Of a DNA stretch of 64,000 nt, positions 47,017 to 57,423 are shown piece by piece (positions within the stretch are counted from its first letter, which is position 1; the number at the start of each line of letters is the position of its first letter). The position numbers were made by a program, and so were the translations under genes. Under the pieces are notes generated by a model. It was not told where the DNA came from, did not search any database, and saw nothing but the letters and a program-made list of their open reading frames with translations. The DNA comes from Zygotorulaspora mrakii (Eukaryota > Ascomycota > Saccharomycetes > Saccharomycetales > Saccharomycetaceae): contig NC_050722.1 in assembly GCF_013402915.1 (NCBI RefSeq), positions 558,001 to 622,000 on the forward strand, given 5' to 3'.

Positions 47017-49131
47017 TCATCTGATGCTCCTGCCTTGAGGCATTGAGCTACCCAATTGTTCAGAGCCAACGTAGGTCCAGCCCCCAAACTGCTTTTGTAC
47101 GCTTTCGCTCAAAAATTCATCTACCACACTGTCTATTGGCTTTTCTTTGGTAAATTCTTGATCAAAGTTACTAGTATCCATTGCACTTGTTACAGGTGGC
47201 TTGTATGGAGGAATATAGCCCTTCATTAATAGACGCTTCCATGACATTTGACTAAAGAACGGATGATGCTTTATTTCCTCGGCACCAGCGTAGCCCAGTC
47301 TTCTCTTTGGATCACGACTCAATAATCCTATGAGCAAATCTTTTGCGTCCCTATCGAAACCGTCAGGAAACCTCAGTGGTTCTTGTAGAATTTTTTTATA
47401 CATTTTTGGAACATCTTCGTCATAATATGGAGGTAGACCCGTCAACATTTCATATAGAAGAACACCCAAGGTCCACCAATCAACAACCTTCGAATAACCT
47501 TGTCCCAGTAAAAGTTCAGGTGCCAAGTACTCGGGAGTGCCACAAAAAGTGTCAGTTTTATCCTTATCTTTCATGTTTAATTTACATAATCCGAAATCAC
47601 ATAATGCAATGTGGCCTTGGTAGTCCAACAAAATATTCTCTGGCTTTAAATCACGGTAGATAACGTCAAGATCATGCAAAGTTTCCAATGCACATAGCAG
47701 TTCCGCTGTATAAAACCTAGCACGAGACAAATCAAATCTTCCTTCCTTCTGTAAGTGATAAAAAAGCTCTCCACCATTGATAAATGCCAATACTAAGTAT
47801 AATTTTTCAGGAGATTGAAATGAAAATTTCAGAGGAACAATAAAAGGACACTCAACACGAGCTAAAACTGTCCTTTCCGCTAGAGTATGTGTAACTTCAG
47901 ACTTGGAGACAATGTATGTCTTCCTTATTGCCTTTAAGGCATAAATTTTCTGCGTATCTTTCTTTCTAACCTGCATAACTTTTCCAAATGAACCTTTACC
48001 GATGACTTTCAAAAGATCAAAATCATCAATTGACAAAGGCTTGTTTTTAGAGGGTTTATAATCGACACTGATATTAATTCTCCCATAGCCATTTTCAAGT
48101 TCCACCCAATGATGATTAAATAGTCTGATAGTTGCTGCAGAATCAAATTGTAAATTAACCGGCAGATGAAAAGAATCCAGATGAATATCTTGATTTGAAT
48201 TTATCTTTTGTAGCATAGCATTCATCTTTTCATCTGCAGCACACATTTCCTGTTGCCAAGTCTTTGATGGCAGCAAAATGGATGGTATTCTCGCAAAGAC
48301 ATCAATTTTCAAATATGGCATCTTTCTAGTGACATCAAATGTTGATATTTTATTGAACACAGGTTGGGCCATGGTACCACGTTCAGGTTCAATAGTAGCA
48401 ACCGTATTATCAAACTCGATAGTGAAATAAAGCAGTGGGTTCAAAGCTGTAGAGCCTGGTAGCATTATTGTTGAAGGGATGAACTTCGTGCTTTGATCTC
48501 CTGGCAGTAGGATATCGTCAGCAGGACCCTGCTTTTGTAACTGTATCCTAGATAATTGGGAGGTTAATGAGTCTATTTCTAGCGAATTCGTTCTTTGAGC
48601 GTCAGCTCCGGAACTCAACAATTTGCTCAGTATCGGCTCATTAGAAGTAATAGGGAATGGAAGTCCGAAATTATCTCCATTATATACTTTGATGGTCATA
48701 ATACCGGCACTGGTATTGGTGTTGTGAGGATGGAACGAAGATGACGATATTACACTCTCATCGTGTTTTGTTGATGAAGTGGGGATATCATGATTAACGC
48801 GACTAGTATCAGAAGAAGGTCCATCACTTACACCGCTGGCCACGTCCTCCCTCACTGCCGAAGCAGTTGAAGATGCATCGTGGGACAGACGGACTGGAGC
48901 TATTGAAGCGGATGATGGTACCATAGTTTCCTTCCTATCCATCGAGTGACGATCCATCGAATTGTCGAGGAAAGTAGAGCTGTCAGATGATGTTGACCGT
49001 TCATGATTGCTGTGAAAGAACCCGCTACTGCCACTGCCCTTTGCCTCTTCCTTTTTATCTTTTTCCTTTTCGTTCTCTTTATCTTCCTTGGATTTACCAA
49101 ACTTGAACTTCGATATCTTCCAATAGTACAT
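47017..49131 (-). CDS. YPK1/YPK2: Ypk1/Ypk2 AGC kinase
   Basis: This SGK-type kinase acts downstream of TORC2 and Pkh1/2 in sphingolipid synthesis, actin organisation and cell-wall integrity. The 704-residue protein (S. cerevisiae 680/677) starts MYYWKISKFKFGKSKEDKE. A Ser/Thr-rich N-terminus is followed by the conserved regulatory region MTIKVYNGDNFGLPFPITS (about 145-330) and the kinase domain (about 375-630): GKGSFGKVMQVRKK, YRDLKPENIL, DFGLCKLN and the Pkh site in TDTFCGTPEYLAPE. The C-terminal tail has the turn motif area TSAMDTSNFDQEF and the hydrophobic motif FGGWTYVG phosphorylated by TORC2. The gene is inverted with PGM relative to RRN3 and YKU80. Confidence 0.96.
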   Translation of the reverse strand: MYYWKISKFKFGKSKEDKENEKEKDKKEEAKGSGSSGFFHSNHERSTSSDSSTFLDNSMDRHSMDRKETMVPSSASIAPVRLSHDASSTASAVREDVASGVSDGPSSDTSRVNHDIPTSSTKHDESVISSSSFHPHNTNTSAGIMTIKVYNGDNFGLPFPITSNEPILSKLLSSGADAQRTNSLEIDSLTSQLSRIQLQKQGPADDILLPGDQSTKFIPSTIMLPGSTALNPLLYFTIEFDNTVATIEPERGTMAQPVFNKISTFDVTRKMPYLKIDVFARIPSILLPSKTWQQEMCAADEKMNAMLQKINSNQDIHLDSFHLPVNLQFDSAATIRLFNHHWVELENGYGRINISVDYKPSKNKPLSIDDFDLLKVIGKGSFGKVMQVRKKDTQKIYALKAIRKTYIVSKSEVTHTLAERTVLARVECPFIVPLKFSFQSPEKLYLVLAFINGGELFYHLQKEGRFDLSRARFYTAELLCALETLHDLDVIYRDLKPENILLDYQGHIALCDFGLCKLNMKDKDKTDTFCGTPEYLAPELLLGQGYSKVVDWWTLGVLLYEMLTGLPPYYDEDVPKMYKKILQEPLRFPDGFDRDAKDLLIGLLSRDPKRRLGYAGAEEIKHHPFFSQMSWKRLLMKGYIPPYKPPVTSAMDTSNFDQEFTKEKPIDSVVDEFLSESVQKQFGGWTYVGSEQLGSSMPQGRSIR

Positions 49132-49400
49132 CGTCTTGAATTTATGGAGTATGAACTGGAAGTTGTCCTAAGGGTCTATGACAAATGGCCAATTCTACAG
49201 TTATTTTATATATCGTTGTTTTTTGATGACGCCTCATTCATCAAAATACGCGATTTTTTCGAACCCCCTTTAGCGAAGGCAGGATCTTTTACGGAAATAT
49301 TTGACATAATCTAGCTGACATTAACATATTTACGATGCATATATAAGATATACGCACATATACATAAACATACACATTACTGCTTTCGTATAGGTATGTA

Positions 49401-51119
49401 TTATGTTTTGACGGTTGGTTCAGTAGTACCCAGAATTTCTTGGAAGTTCAAAAACTTCGTCACAGCCTTTATGATCGGCATTAAGTACTCTTCAGCCGTC
49501 AAATGGTAGGTAGACTTATCATCTGAGTATTTTTCGATGTACAATCTTATAGTTGCACCCGAAGATCCTGTACCAGATAGTCTCAATACGAATCTTGCAC
49601 CATTAGAAAATTTGACGTACAAACCTTGATTCGAAGAAACTGAACCATCGAGATCAGTATATTCGAAGTCACCGGCATCAACCACTACTAAAGAAGGATC
49701 AGTGGGGAATTTAGAATTTTTAACATTAGAAGTCGTGACGAACTTATTCAAATGTTTAACAATTTCATCAGCCTTCTCATTCGTAACGTGTTCAAAATCA
49801 TAACGAGTGAAGAAAACACGACCATACTTTAACCAGAATTCATCTTGTATAGTCTTGATCGACGCTTCATTTTCAGGATGATGCTTGTTATAAATTGCCA
49901 AAATATTTAGCCAAGCAACAATGGCCCAAACACCGTCTTTCTCTCTAACATGGTTAGAACCAGTACCAAAGGATTCTTCCCCGCAGATAGATAACTTCTT
50001 GGCGTCGAATAAAGCACAGAAAAATTTCCATCCAGTTGGGACTTCGTAACAGTTCAAACCGTTTGCAGCAGCAACGCGATCGATAGCACTTGCTGTCGGA
50101 AATGAACGTGCTAAACCATAAATACCCTGCTTAGCAAAATATGGAATCTCAGGCGCATACTCCGCAATGATGGCAACCGAATCACCGGGAGAGACAAAAG
50201 CAGGCCCACAACCGTAAATCATATTTCTATCACCGTCACCATCTGAGGCAGCACCGAATTCTATCTGCTCTTTATCAACTCTATCGACTAACGTTCTTGC
50301 ATACGTCAAATTTGGGTCGGGATGAATTCCGCCAAAATCTGGTTTTGGGTGGCAGTTTTGCAAGACTTCAGCTTCCGGTAACCCCAATTCCTCAACAAAA
50401 ATAGCTTTACCATACGGGCCTGTAACACCGTTCAAAGCATCGAATAATAGCTTCCAATTTTTGGTCTTACGTTGATTCATAACGAATTTCTTGATCAAAT
50501 CAAAGTCAAAAATTTCCCGCAATAGTTCGACATAGGCTGTAGTGGTATCAATGATATCAATTGACAGCGGACCGTATTTACGTTCACCAATTGTTTCCAG
50601 GTCAATTTTTGGGAAATCACGTACTATTTTGTAAGAAGTCAATTTTTTGGAGACCTCCCAAATGGCGTTCGTAACAGATTCTGGTGCTGGACCACCGTTT
50701 GACAAATTATATTTGATACCAAGGTCATTTTCTGGACCACCAGGGTTATGTGAAGCCGTTAGAATTATGCCACCAGTAACCTTCTTTCCGTTGTCATCCT
50801 TATACGTCCTGATTATATGAGAGGCCGCAGGAGTCGAAAGCAGTCCTTTATGACCAATAACCAGCTTACTTACACCATTTGCGGCAGCAATGGCGCCAAT
50901 CTTATTCAAAATAACATCATTGTAGTAACGGCCATCACCACCCACAACAAGCAGCGCTCCTTTAGCTCCCTCTGGAATGGCTTCTATTATAGATTGGATG
51001 AAATTCTCCGTGTAGTGGGGTTCCTTTTCGAAAATCTTGGTTTTCTTACGCAAACCAGAAGTACCAGGCCTCTGATCTTGGTAAGGTTTAGTCTCTATGG
51101 TATCAACGGCAGAAGACAT
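49401..51119 (-). CDS. PGM1/PGM2: Phosphoglucomutase
   Basis: Pgm interconverts glucose-1-phosphate and glucose-6-phosphate, linking galactose use, glycogen, trehalose and UDP-glucose to glycolysis. The 572-residue protein (S. cerevisiae 569-570) has the phosphoserine Ser123 in TASHNPGGPENDLG, the Mg-binding loop DGDGDRNMI near 295, the sugar loop CGEESFGTGSNHVREKDG near 380, and the phosphate-binding RLSGTGSSGATIRLY near the C-terminus. One gene stands for the PGM1/PGM2 pair. Upstream there is an AGGGG stress-type element at 51261-51265; no galactose-type CGG-N11-CCG site was noticed. Confidence 0.97.
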   Translation of the reverse strand: MSSAVDTIETKPYQDQRPGTSGLRKKTKIFEKEPHYTENFIQSIIEAIPEGAKGALLVVGGDGRYYNDVILNKIGAIAAANGVSKLVIGHKGLLSTPAASHIIRTYKDDNGKKVTGGIILTASHNPGGPENDLGIKYNLSNGGPAPESVTNAIWEVSKKLTSYKIVRDFPKIDLETIGERKYGPLSIDIIDTTTAYVELLREIFDFDLIKKFVMNQRKTKNWKLLFDALNGVTGPYGKAIFVEELGLPEAEVLQNCHPKPDFGGIHPDPNLTYARTLVDRVDKEQIEFGAASDGDGDRNMIYGCGPAFVSPGDSVAIIAEYAPEIPYFAKQGIYGLARSFPTASAIDRVAAANGLNCYEVPTGWKFFCALFDAKKLSICGEESFGTGSNHVREKDGVWAIVAWLNILAIYNKHHPENEASIKTIQDEFWLKYGRVFFTRYDFEHVTNEKADEIVKHLNKFVTTSNVKNSKFPTDPSLVVVDAGDFEYTDLDGSVSSNQGLYVKFSNGARFVLRLSGTGSSGATIRLYIEKYSDDKSTYHLTAEEYLMPIIKAVTKFLNFQEILGTTEPTVKT

Positions 51120-52475
51120 GGCAAGTCACAGTTTAAAGTCAAAGCGAAACAATTCAGTTCCTCTGGTGATATACAAATAAGAAAACAATCAATGCACGAT
51201 TGGTAAAAGTAGATGCAGTATTATTTCTTCTTTTATAGTGAAAACACTTAAGGGCAATCAAGGGGTTGAGGATTTTAATCGATGAGTTTTTTTCTCTCTT
51301 ATATTCCATTTGATGGAATCCTTCCCTTAGTGGAACCAAACGGGAGTGAAAATGAAGAAAACGACAGATAACCGGGCCACAGCGAAAGAAGGAGAGATCG
51401 ATAGAATTAAGACAGCCCTTACCCTGTAACTCGTAGTGACTAGATATCAAGTTTGCGGTTTCTATAAGAACGAAATAACATATCATCTGTAAGTAGCTTT
51501 TTGACATTCAATTGAGCATTACGTTCCTGTGCACTTTGCTGGGCATCGACAGCGAAGTGGCTCTTCACATACTTTCAAAATTAGAGTGATTGATTTACAC
51601 CAAAATGATTACTTGCAACAACGCAAGAACTCCGATTGAGATCTCGGAAATGAGCTAGATGCAAGAAAAGTGGGGGGATATGCAAACGATTCGAGACTTG
51701 TTTCCATAAAAGGAACCAGCTCTTGTGTTCTTTCAAAAAAGATGGCAACTGATGGCGGACTGTGAACTTGAAGGCTTGTTAGCACACACGTAGTGAATCT
51801 ACAGATATCTCATATGATCCGGGTTCTGAAAATACTTGTGCTGGACTCTGCTGAGAAAGCTCCCCGTGATACTAGGATGATTCTGAGCAAACATGTCTCA
51901 AAATCATGCCTCAGTTCAATAAAGATCAAATCACACAGGTTATCATTATCGCAGACTTTTGTGCTCAGTTTCAATCACACGACCCAAAGACAATAAAAAA
52001 TACGGCTTCTCTGCGGCACTAAAAGTGCTGTTTGTGGCAGATAGCTAAAACCATCAACTAGAGTCATGTTGGCAAACAGCAAACAGCAGCATTGTTGATG
52101 TTTAGATTGGTTTCTTAACGAGATAAAAACTGGAATTTGTAAATTCGAGCATGTCACATACGAAGTCGTACTTAGTGTGCCAACCAATTTACGCCATAGA
52201 ACCCAGGGAAAGTGGTGCCTGAGCTCCACATGTTGTCCTCTCGTCCTCTTTTCCTCTTGTCACTTTCCTCCTTGCCTCCGTATCATCACGGTACATCATA
52301 GAAGAATCATTCGGTTCTTTTATGGTGTGTAAAAGTCACTTCGTACTATGCGAGAACAACCGAAGGGGCAACAGATTATCAAAAAATTTTAAGCGATGAG
52401 CATCTCGCTAAACTGCACTTACTTCAAGAGTATTTCCAAAGTTCCATATTTTGCAATAAGGTTAGTTTCTCCACG
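51120..52475. other. 1.36-kb divergent spacer PGM / RRN3 (possible inversion edge)
   Basis: This holds the promoters of PGM and RRN3. AGGGG at 51261-51265 is a stress-type element on the PGM side. The length is greater than most spacers here and it would contain the second edge of the PGM-YPK inversion. No coding sequence, tRNA or long repeat is seen. Confidence 0.5.
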
Positions 52476-53403
52476 ATGATGATGGCGTTCGAGAATATCG
52501 GCAAAAGACCTGCACAAGACCTGGCGGCAAATAGGATAGAACAGCCAAAAAAGAGAAAAGTCGAGTTCTCAGATGAAATAACATCACATCCGGCGCCTCA
52601 AGATATGAATGAAAATGGAGCCTTCTCAATGGAAATTTTCAGAAGATTTGTCAAGTCAGGATTAGACGAAATGGAAAAAGTATGTATCATTTTTTGTTGC
52701 TTGCGGATTTTCTCGCAATCGATTGTCAACTAAAATGAAGTACTAACAGTTTCATGAATAATTGTTATAGAATGAGTCCACGCACATCGATCAGATTGCC
52801 CAACAGATAGCCCTTCCGAGCAACAACACAAACAGAATCAGCGCAGAGCATTTTGGTGTCTTACTAGATGTTCTATCCAATAACATTAACAAGATTGACT
52901 CGGGACGGGGAGCAATTTTGATACAAGCTATAATCAACTTTGAGAAATGGTGGGAATTACCATCACCAACTCTAAGTAAATATATATTCTTCATTAGAAT
53001 CCTCTGCTCCAGTATACCCAAATGGTGGCAAGACGTTTCTATGATTCTGATATCAGGCTTTCATTTGCCACTTGAAAAGACGGCATGTCATCATGAAATG
53101 CTGAAGTTTTTCTTAAGAATGATACCATCATCAATGGGATTCATTGATCTATACATGATCCGTTTTTTTCCAAACAACAATGACACCCGCAAAAAGCTGA
53201 TTAATTATATCTCGAATGTGCTGCAACTGACAACATATTGCAAAGAATTACAGTTCCAAGCGTGGTCACTGTTAATGGAAAGGGCAATTTCGTTAGACGT
53301 TGCACTACAAAATGAATTAGATGAACTGGATGATGACATTGAAGATAATCTGAGCGAATCTTCGGACAATGACAACGAATCAGATAGTGACGATGCTCCC
53401 GCT

Positions 53404-53434
<31 letters not shown>

Positions 53435-54465
53435 ATGATGAAGATAACGAAAATGGGGAAAAATCAGATGAACCAGAGGATGAACAAGAAAATGAAATTT
53501 TAAGCGGTGACGAATATGACGAAGGTGAAGAAGAGTATAATGTCCAGGCTTCCATGAACATCAAAGAACTCTCTTGCAAGCTAGATTCGATTTTAACCTT
53601 GATAAGTACACGCCTCGGTGAAAGACTAACCCCAGAAAGTTTGGAAAGTGGTGAAGGTGTATCTATCTTTAATACCTTGAGTACCTTATTCAAGACACAC
53701 GTGCTTCCAACATACTACACAAGATCAATTCAGTATATCATGTTCCACATGTCTCAGCAGCAAGTCGAACTAATGGACTCATTTTTAGTGACACTGATCG
53801 ATATTTCATTTTCGCCGAACGAAACTTACGAGAAAAAGATCAAGTCACTGCAGTATTTGGGTTCTTTCATTGCTCGCGCTAAGAAACTGTCGAGGACTCA
53901 AATTATCTTTGTTGCCAGTTATCTAACGTCATGGCTCAACCGCTACGTAATAGAAAGGGAGGATGAAGTTGAACAATCGGGTGGAATGGATAGATTTAAG
54001 CATTTTTATGCTGCGTTCCAAGCCCTCTGCTACATCTTCTGTTTTAGGTACTCTTTATTCAGGGACGCAGATGGGAATTGGGAGTGCGAACTGGAGAAAT
54101 TCTTTCCTAGAATGGTTCTTTCAAAGTTCAATCCATTGAAGTATTGCAATGAAAATGTGATGCTTATGTTCTCACGCATCTCACAGCATGAGGATGTCGC
54201 ATATTGTTTTAGCATTATAGAAAATAACAATAACGAGAGATTAAGAGGTATTATTGGAAGAGGTGACAAAAATAAAAAAAATTCAGTAGCATCGGCAGCT
54301 GCATCAACGTGGTCTCTGGCTACAAGGCAACAGTTTATTGATTTGCAAAGCTATTTCCCGTTCGATCCACTATTCTTGAAGCAATTCAAATCGATGATGA
54401 AGGAATACTATATCGAATGGAGCGAGGCGGGAGGAGAATATGAGAGTGACGAACTTGATGAATAA
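52476..54465 (+). CDS. RRN3: Rrn3/TIF-IA, RNA polymerase I initiation factor (two exons)
   Basis: Rrn3 binds initiation-competent RNA polymerase I and recruits it to rDNA core factor under growth control. Exons 52476-52679 and 52771-54465 give 632 residues (S. cerevisiae 627). The join reads GLDEMEK-NESTHIDQIA, aligning without gap to S. cerevisiae ALDDLDK-NDSTQIG. HEAT-type helices fill most of the protein; INFEKWWELPSPTLSKYIFF, FLRMIPSSMGFIDLY, THVLPTYYTRSIQYIMFH and AFQALCYIFCFR are nearly identical to yeast. An acidic loop (Ala5-Asp8 and more) lies near 278-340, as in Rrn3. It ends SDELDE. The first of three ATGs is used. S. cerevisiae RRN3 has no intron. Confidence 0.97.
52680..52770 (+). 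other. Spliceosomal intron in RRN3 (91 nt)
   Basis: GTATGT at 52680-52685, TACTAAC at 52741-52747 and TAG at 52768-52770 are consensus signals with normal spacing. Splicing is in phase 0 after Lys68 and restores the conserved NESTHIDQIAQQIALPS. Reading through would end at a TAA about 17 codons into the intron. Confidence 0.95.
53401..53439 (+). repeat. (GCT)5(GAT)8 trinucleotide repeat in RRN3
   Basis: Five GCT codons followed by eight GAT codons encode Ala5-Asp8 in the acidic loop. Such runs are prone to length change. Confidence 0.95.
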
Positions 54466-54654
54466 GTCGATATTGAGTGATGTTCTATAACCCAATGATC
54501 CGTCTATCATTTAGATATATATATGCATGATAAGTAGACTTTCAAAACAGCATTTAACTACTTAAATCGATATTATGTTTCTTCGTATTTCATGATTAAC
54601 ACCTTTTTTTTAAAGAGACATTTATTAAGCATCTGACTTTCTTTCGATAGTTCA

Positions 54655-56400
54655 ATGGGTTTAATAGGGACGAAGTCTGATTTCTTCATATTCATCACTC
54701 CTTTAAGAGTCTCACAAACTTCGGGTTGTATTATGTATAATACTGATACAGATACAATAAAGGATATTGCATATAGCCCGTCAAACGTAAAGCTATTTGA
54801 TGAGCTGTTCACACCGCCAACGATGGATGACTCAGATACGATAAGCTTAGCATTTTTGATAAGTCTCTCCGTTACATTTGCGGTACTTATGGTAGTACTA
54901 ATTGTGGTAGCTATATACGTTACTTTCTGCGGTGCAGATGAAAGTGAATATGATGAAGAAGCTGGTCTTGGGCGCAACACCGGAGGAGGGATTCATGGTT
55001 TCTTCCAGAAGAAGAAAGGAGGTATCCTTTTAGATTCCAGTTTCGCATCGCCGGGTCAGTTTGATGATGACGCCATATTTCAGGAGCAGGAAGCTGCACA
55101 GGTTTCTAAGATGTCTGCCTTTGAGCTTGATCTTTACTATCGTGCCAAAGAGTTTCAAAGAATCAACCCGCCTAATGTCAAAGAATTTGGAACATTTTTG
55201 AATGAGAGTGATATCCAATTTATTAAAGATCGGGGTATTCAAAGCTACTTTCTTTTACCTAGCATAAACGACAATACTGATCAAGACGGGAATTTTTTAC
55301 CTAGCTTCTTGATTCAGGATAAACTTGATATTAGTTTTACGAAATACAATAAAAGCTCATCAACTATCATGAACTATCCATTGCCTTTCAATAAAAAAGA
55401 TGCAGTTTACTTCGAAGTCAAGGTATTCAAGCATTCAGGCAGTTCTAATGCTGTCTTCAGTATTGGATTAATGACGTTTCCCTATCCATATTTCAGGATA
55501 CCGGGAATGTCACTTTATTCCATCGCTTATGAATCTACAGGAAAACTACGCATAAATAATCCTTTTATGGCAAGTACATTACTTCCAAAATTACAAGAGG
55601 GCGATGTTGTGGGGTTTGGTTATAGGTTTAGAACAGGAACGGTATTCATCACACACAATGGTAAGAAACTGATGGATGTTACGCAAAATGTGGGAATTGA
55701 TCTCTTCATTGGTATTGGATCATTAAATGCTGCATATACAAGAACTTACACCAAAGACGGCCTACTCGAGGATCCTGATAATGTTGAACTTCGCGAATTG
55801 TTATCCGAAGGCAGAGATATTGATTTGCCGGGAGATTTGCAGACTGTTCATGATCCAACCTCTTCTTATGAAATTGAATCTGATGAGGTTGAGTTGCATG
55901 TTAATTTGGGCCAAGTGGGATTTGTTTTTATAGAAGCCAACGTGAAAAAATATGCTTTCGGTAGCCTCTACGGCGAAATTGGAATTCCCCCATCTTACAA
56001 TGGTACTGAGATCACGAAGGATACCATTTTACAGAAGGGAGAAGATATACCACCAAAATATCATGACGAAGCTCAAAGCGACACATTTTTTGGTAATATC
56101 ACAATTAATAATGGCAGTAATCTTTCGGCTGTTGCCTCCGGCTCTCGCCTGTCATCAGCAACAAAGAACCAAGGATTGCCATCCATTTCGGAAGAAACTG
56201 AAGAAGACAACGAAAGGTATGAAAGGTTTTCGTCAGCCTACGATAGGGAACATAACTTTAGCAATGATGATTTACCGAATAACAGTAGCACGGCTAACGA
56301 TGAAAATGGGCAAGATATGCAAGAGAATCAGTTGAATGCTGACACAGGTAGCAAAAGGAGTAAAAAAAAGAAGAAAAGAAAGAAAAGATCTAAGAAATAG
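54655..56400 (+). CDS. SSH4: Ssh4, Rsp5 adaptor of vacuole/endosome membranes
   Basis: Ssh4 recruits the ubiquitin ligase Rsp5 to membrane proteins at the endosome and vacuole for degradation. The 581-residue frame (S. cerevisiae 579) has one transmembrane segment at about 63-90, then a conserved linker with YYRAKEFQRINPPNVKEFGTF (split as YYRAKEFQRINPP and NVKEFGTF). A SPRY domain occupies about 225-365 (YFEVKVFKHSGSSN; FSIGLMTFPYPYFRIPG; VGFGYRFRTGTVFITHNGK). Two PPxY Rsp5-binding motifs follow, PPSY and PPKY, near 445 and 465. The tail is basic with a KKKKRKKRSKK run. The start could instead be Met27 (54733), since the first 26 residues look unlike the family. Confidence 0.94.
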   Translation: MGLIGTKSDFFIFITPLRVSQTSGCIMYNTDTDTIKDIAYSPSNVKLFDELFTPPTMDDSDTISLAFLISLSVTFAVLMVVLIVVAIYVTFCGADESEYDEEAGLGRNTGGGIHGFFQKKKGGILLDSSFASPGQFDDDAIFQEQEAAQVSKMSAFELDLYYRAKEFQRINPPNVKEFGTFLNESDIQFIKDRGIQSYFLLPSINDNTDQDGNFLPSFLIQDKLDISFTKYNKSSSTIMNYPLPFNKKDAVYFEVKVFKHSGSSNAVFSIGLMTFPYPYFRIPGMSLYSIAYESTGKLRINNPFMASTLLPKLQEGDVVGFGYRFRTGTVFITHNGKKLMDVTQNVGIDLFIGIGSLNAAYTRTYTKDGLLEDPDNVELRELLSEGRDIDLPGDLQTVHDPTSSYEIESDEVELHVNLGQVGFVFIEANVKKYAFGSLYGEIGIPPSYNGTEITKDTILQKGEDIPPKYHDEAQSDTFFGNITINNGSNLSAVASGSRLSSATKNQGLPSISEETEEDNERYERFSSAYDREHNFSNDDLPNNSSTANDENGQDMQENQLNADTGSKRSKKKKKRKKRSKK

Positions 56401-56559
56401 TAAGCTTACAGGTAGATAAGATAATATATTCTACACAAATGGGAAACACAGGAGGACATTAATGAGGATGCATATATTTACATAATTTTATAATATACAC
56501 AAATTTACTGGTGATTTATAATAAAAATGGTACCCCAAAATTTTTTGGGAAAGGTGAAT

Positions 56560-57066
56560 TTAACGCTTCTTCTTATTCTTGTTCTTATTTTGCTTCTTCT
56601 TCTTGGATGAAGACCCTTGCTTACCATCAGTCTGTTGACTACTGGCCTCCTGCACAGGCACATACTCTTTAACGTCAGTATTCACTAACAAGGTACTTAT
56701 GCCTGCGATGTCGTTCGATTTGAACTGCTTAACATTGTCTCTCTTCTTTTTAATCTGCTGATCGTTGGCCTTGGTCGATTTTCTAATTTTTTTGTCCACC
56801 TTGGAAACTGCTATCGTGACACCCTTGGGGCCTAAGGCGCTTAGAAGTCTTGAGACATCCTTGCTTTTCCTCGTTGTGAATTTATAATTTGTTGACAGCG
56901 AGCCATTATGAGTTTTAAACGAAACCTGTGGTATGTTGTTGGGTTTCTCTCCTGTATATTTACGAGCACGATGTTGATACAATATCGTGAACGTTGTTTG
57001 CGATGGATTCACCTCAAAGAGCTTCACGCTGTTCGTAATAAACGTATCTATGGGTTTGACAGACAT
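56560..57066 (-). CDS. SRP21: Srp21, signal recognition particle subunit
   Basis: Srp21 is the fungal counterpart of SRP9 in the Alu domain of the signal recognition particle, which targets ribosomes to the ER. The 168-residue protein (S. cerevisiae 167) starts MSVKPIDTFITNSVKLFEVN, continues with the SRP9-like beta strands PSQTTFTILY and VSFKTHNGSLSTNYKFTTRK, and RLLSALGPKGVTIAVSK in the middle. The C-terminal 40 residues are almost all Lys, Gln and Asn, ending KKKKQNKNKNKKKR, as in yeast. It is convergent with SSH4 and divergent from the WD40 gene. Confidence 0.95.
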   Translation of the reverse strand: MSVKPIDTFITNSVKLFEVNPSQTTFTILYQHRARKYTGEKPNNIPQVSFKTHNGSLSTNYKFTTRKSKDVSRLLSALGPKGVTIAVSKVDKKIRKSTKANDQQIKKKRDNVKQFKSNDIAGISTLLVNTDVKEYVPVQEASSQQTDGKQGSSSKKKKQNKNKNKKKR

Positions 57067-57423
57067 CTCTTAGAAGAATTGGGAGCTCTTGCTATTGGTT
57101 CTGATGAGCATATGTGTCTCTTGATATTTTTTACTCATTTCAAAATTTCATTTAACGTAGAAAAGTGATTAGAAACGAAAATCAAAGGGTTCAATTCAGC
57201 ACTAGAAAACGAAATGAAAGCTAGAAATATATTCAATCTATCACAGCATTATTTGAACCATTGAGCTATTTTTTTCAATACTTTTCTTGAGACTCATCCA
57301 ACAGGGTTTTTTGCAACTTGACAAGCTCTCGATAAAGAAGAAAGTGTATTCGCAAGAGTTTTTCACTAGCAAGTTGTAAGAGGGTCCTTATTTGCCATTC
57401 AAATATTGGTAAACTAGGTGGAC
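57067..57423. promoter_or_regulatory. Divergent promoter, SRP21 / WD40 gene
   Basis: This 357-bp divergent spacer holds both promoters. I see no clear named site. Confidence 0.4.

Noticed and set aside
53205..53693. 162-codon Ser-rich frame antisense to RRN3
   Set aside because: It is the reverse of the Asp/Glu-rich loop of RRN3, whose coding strand is certain.
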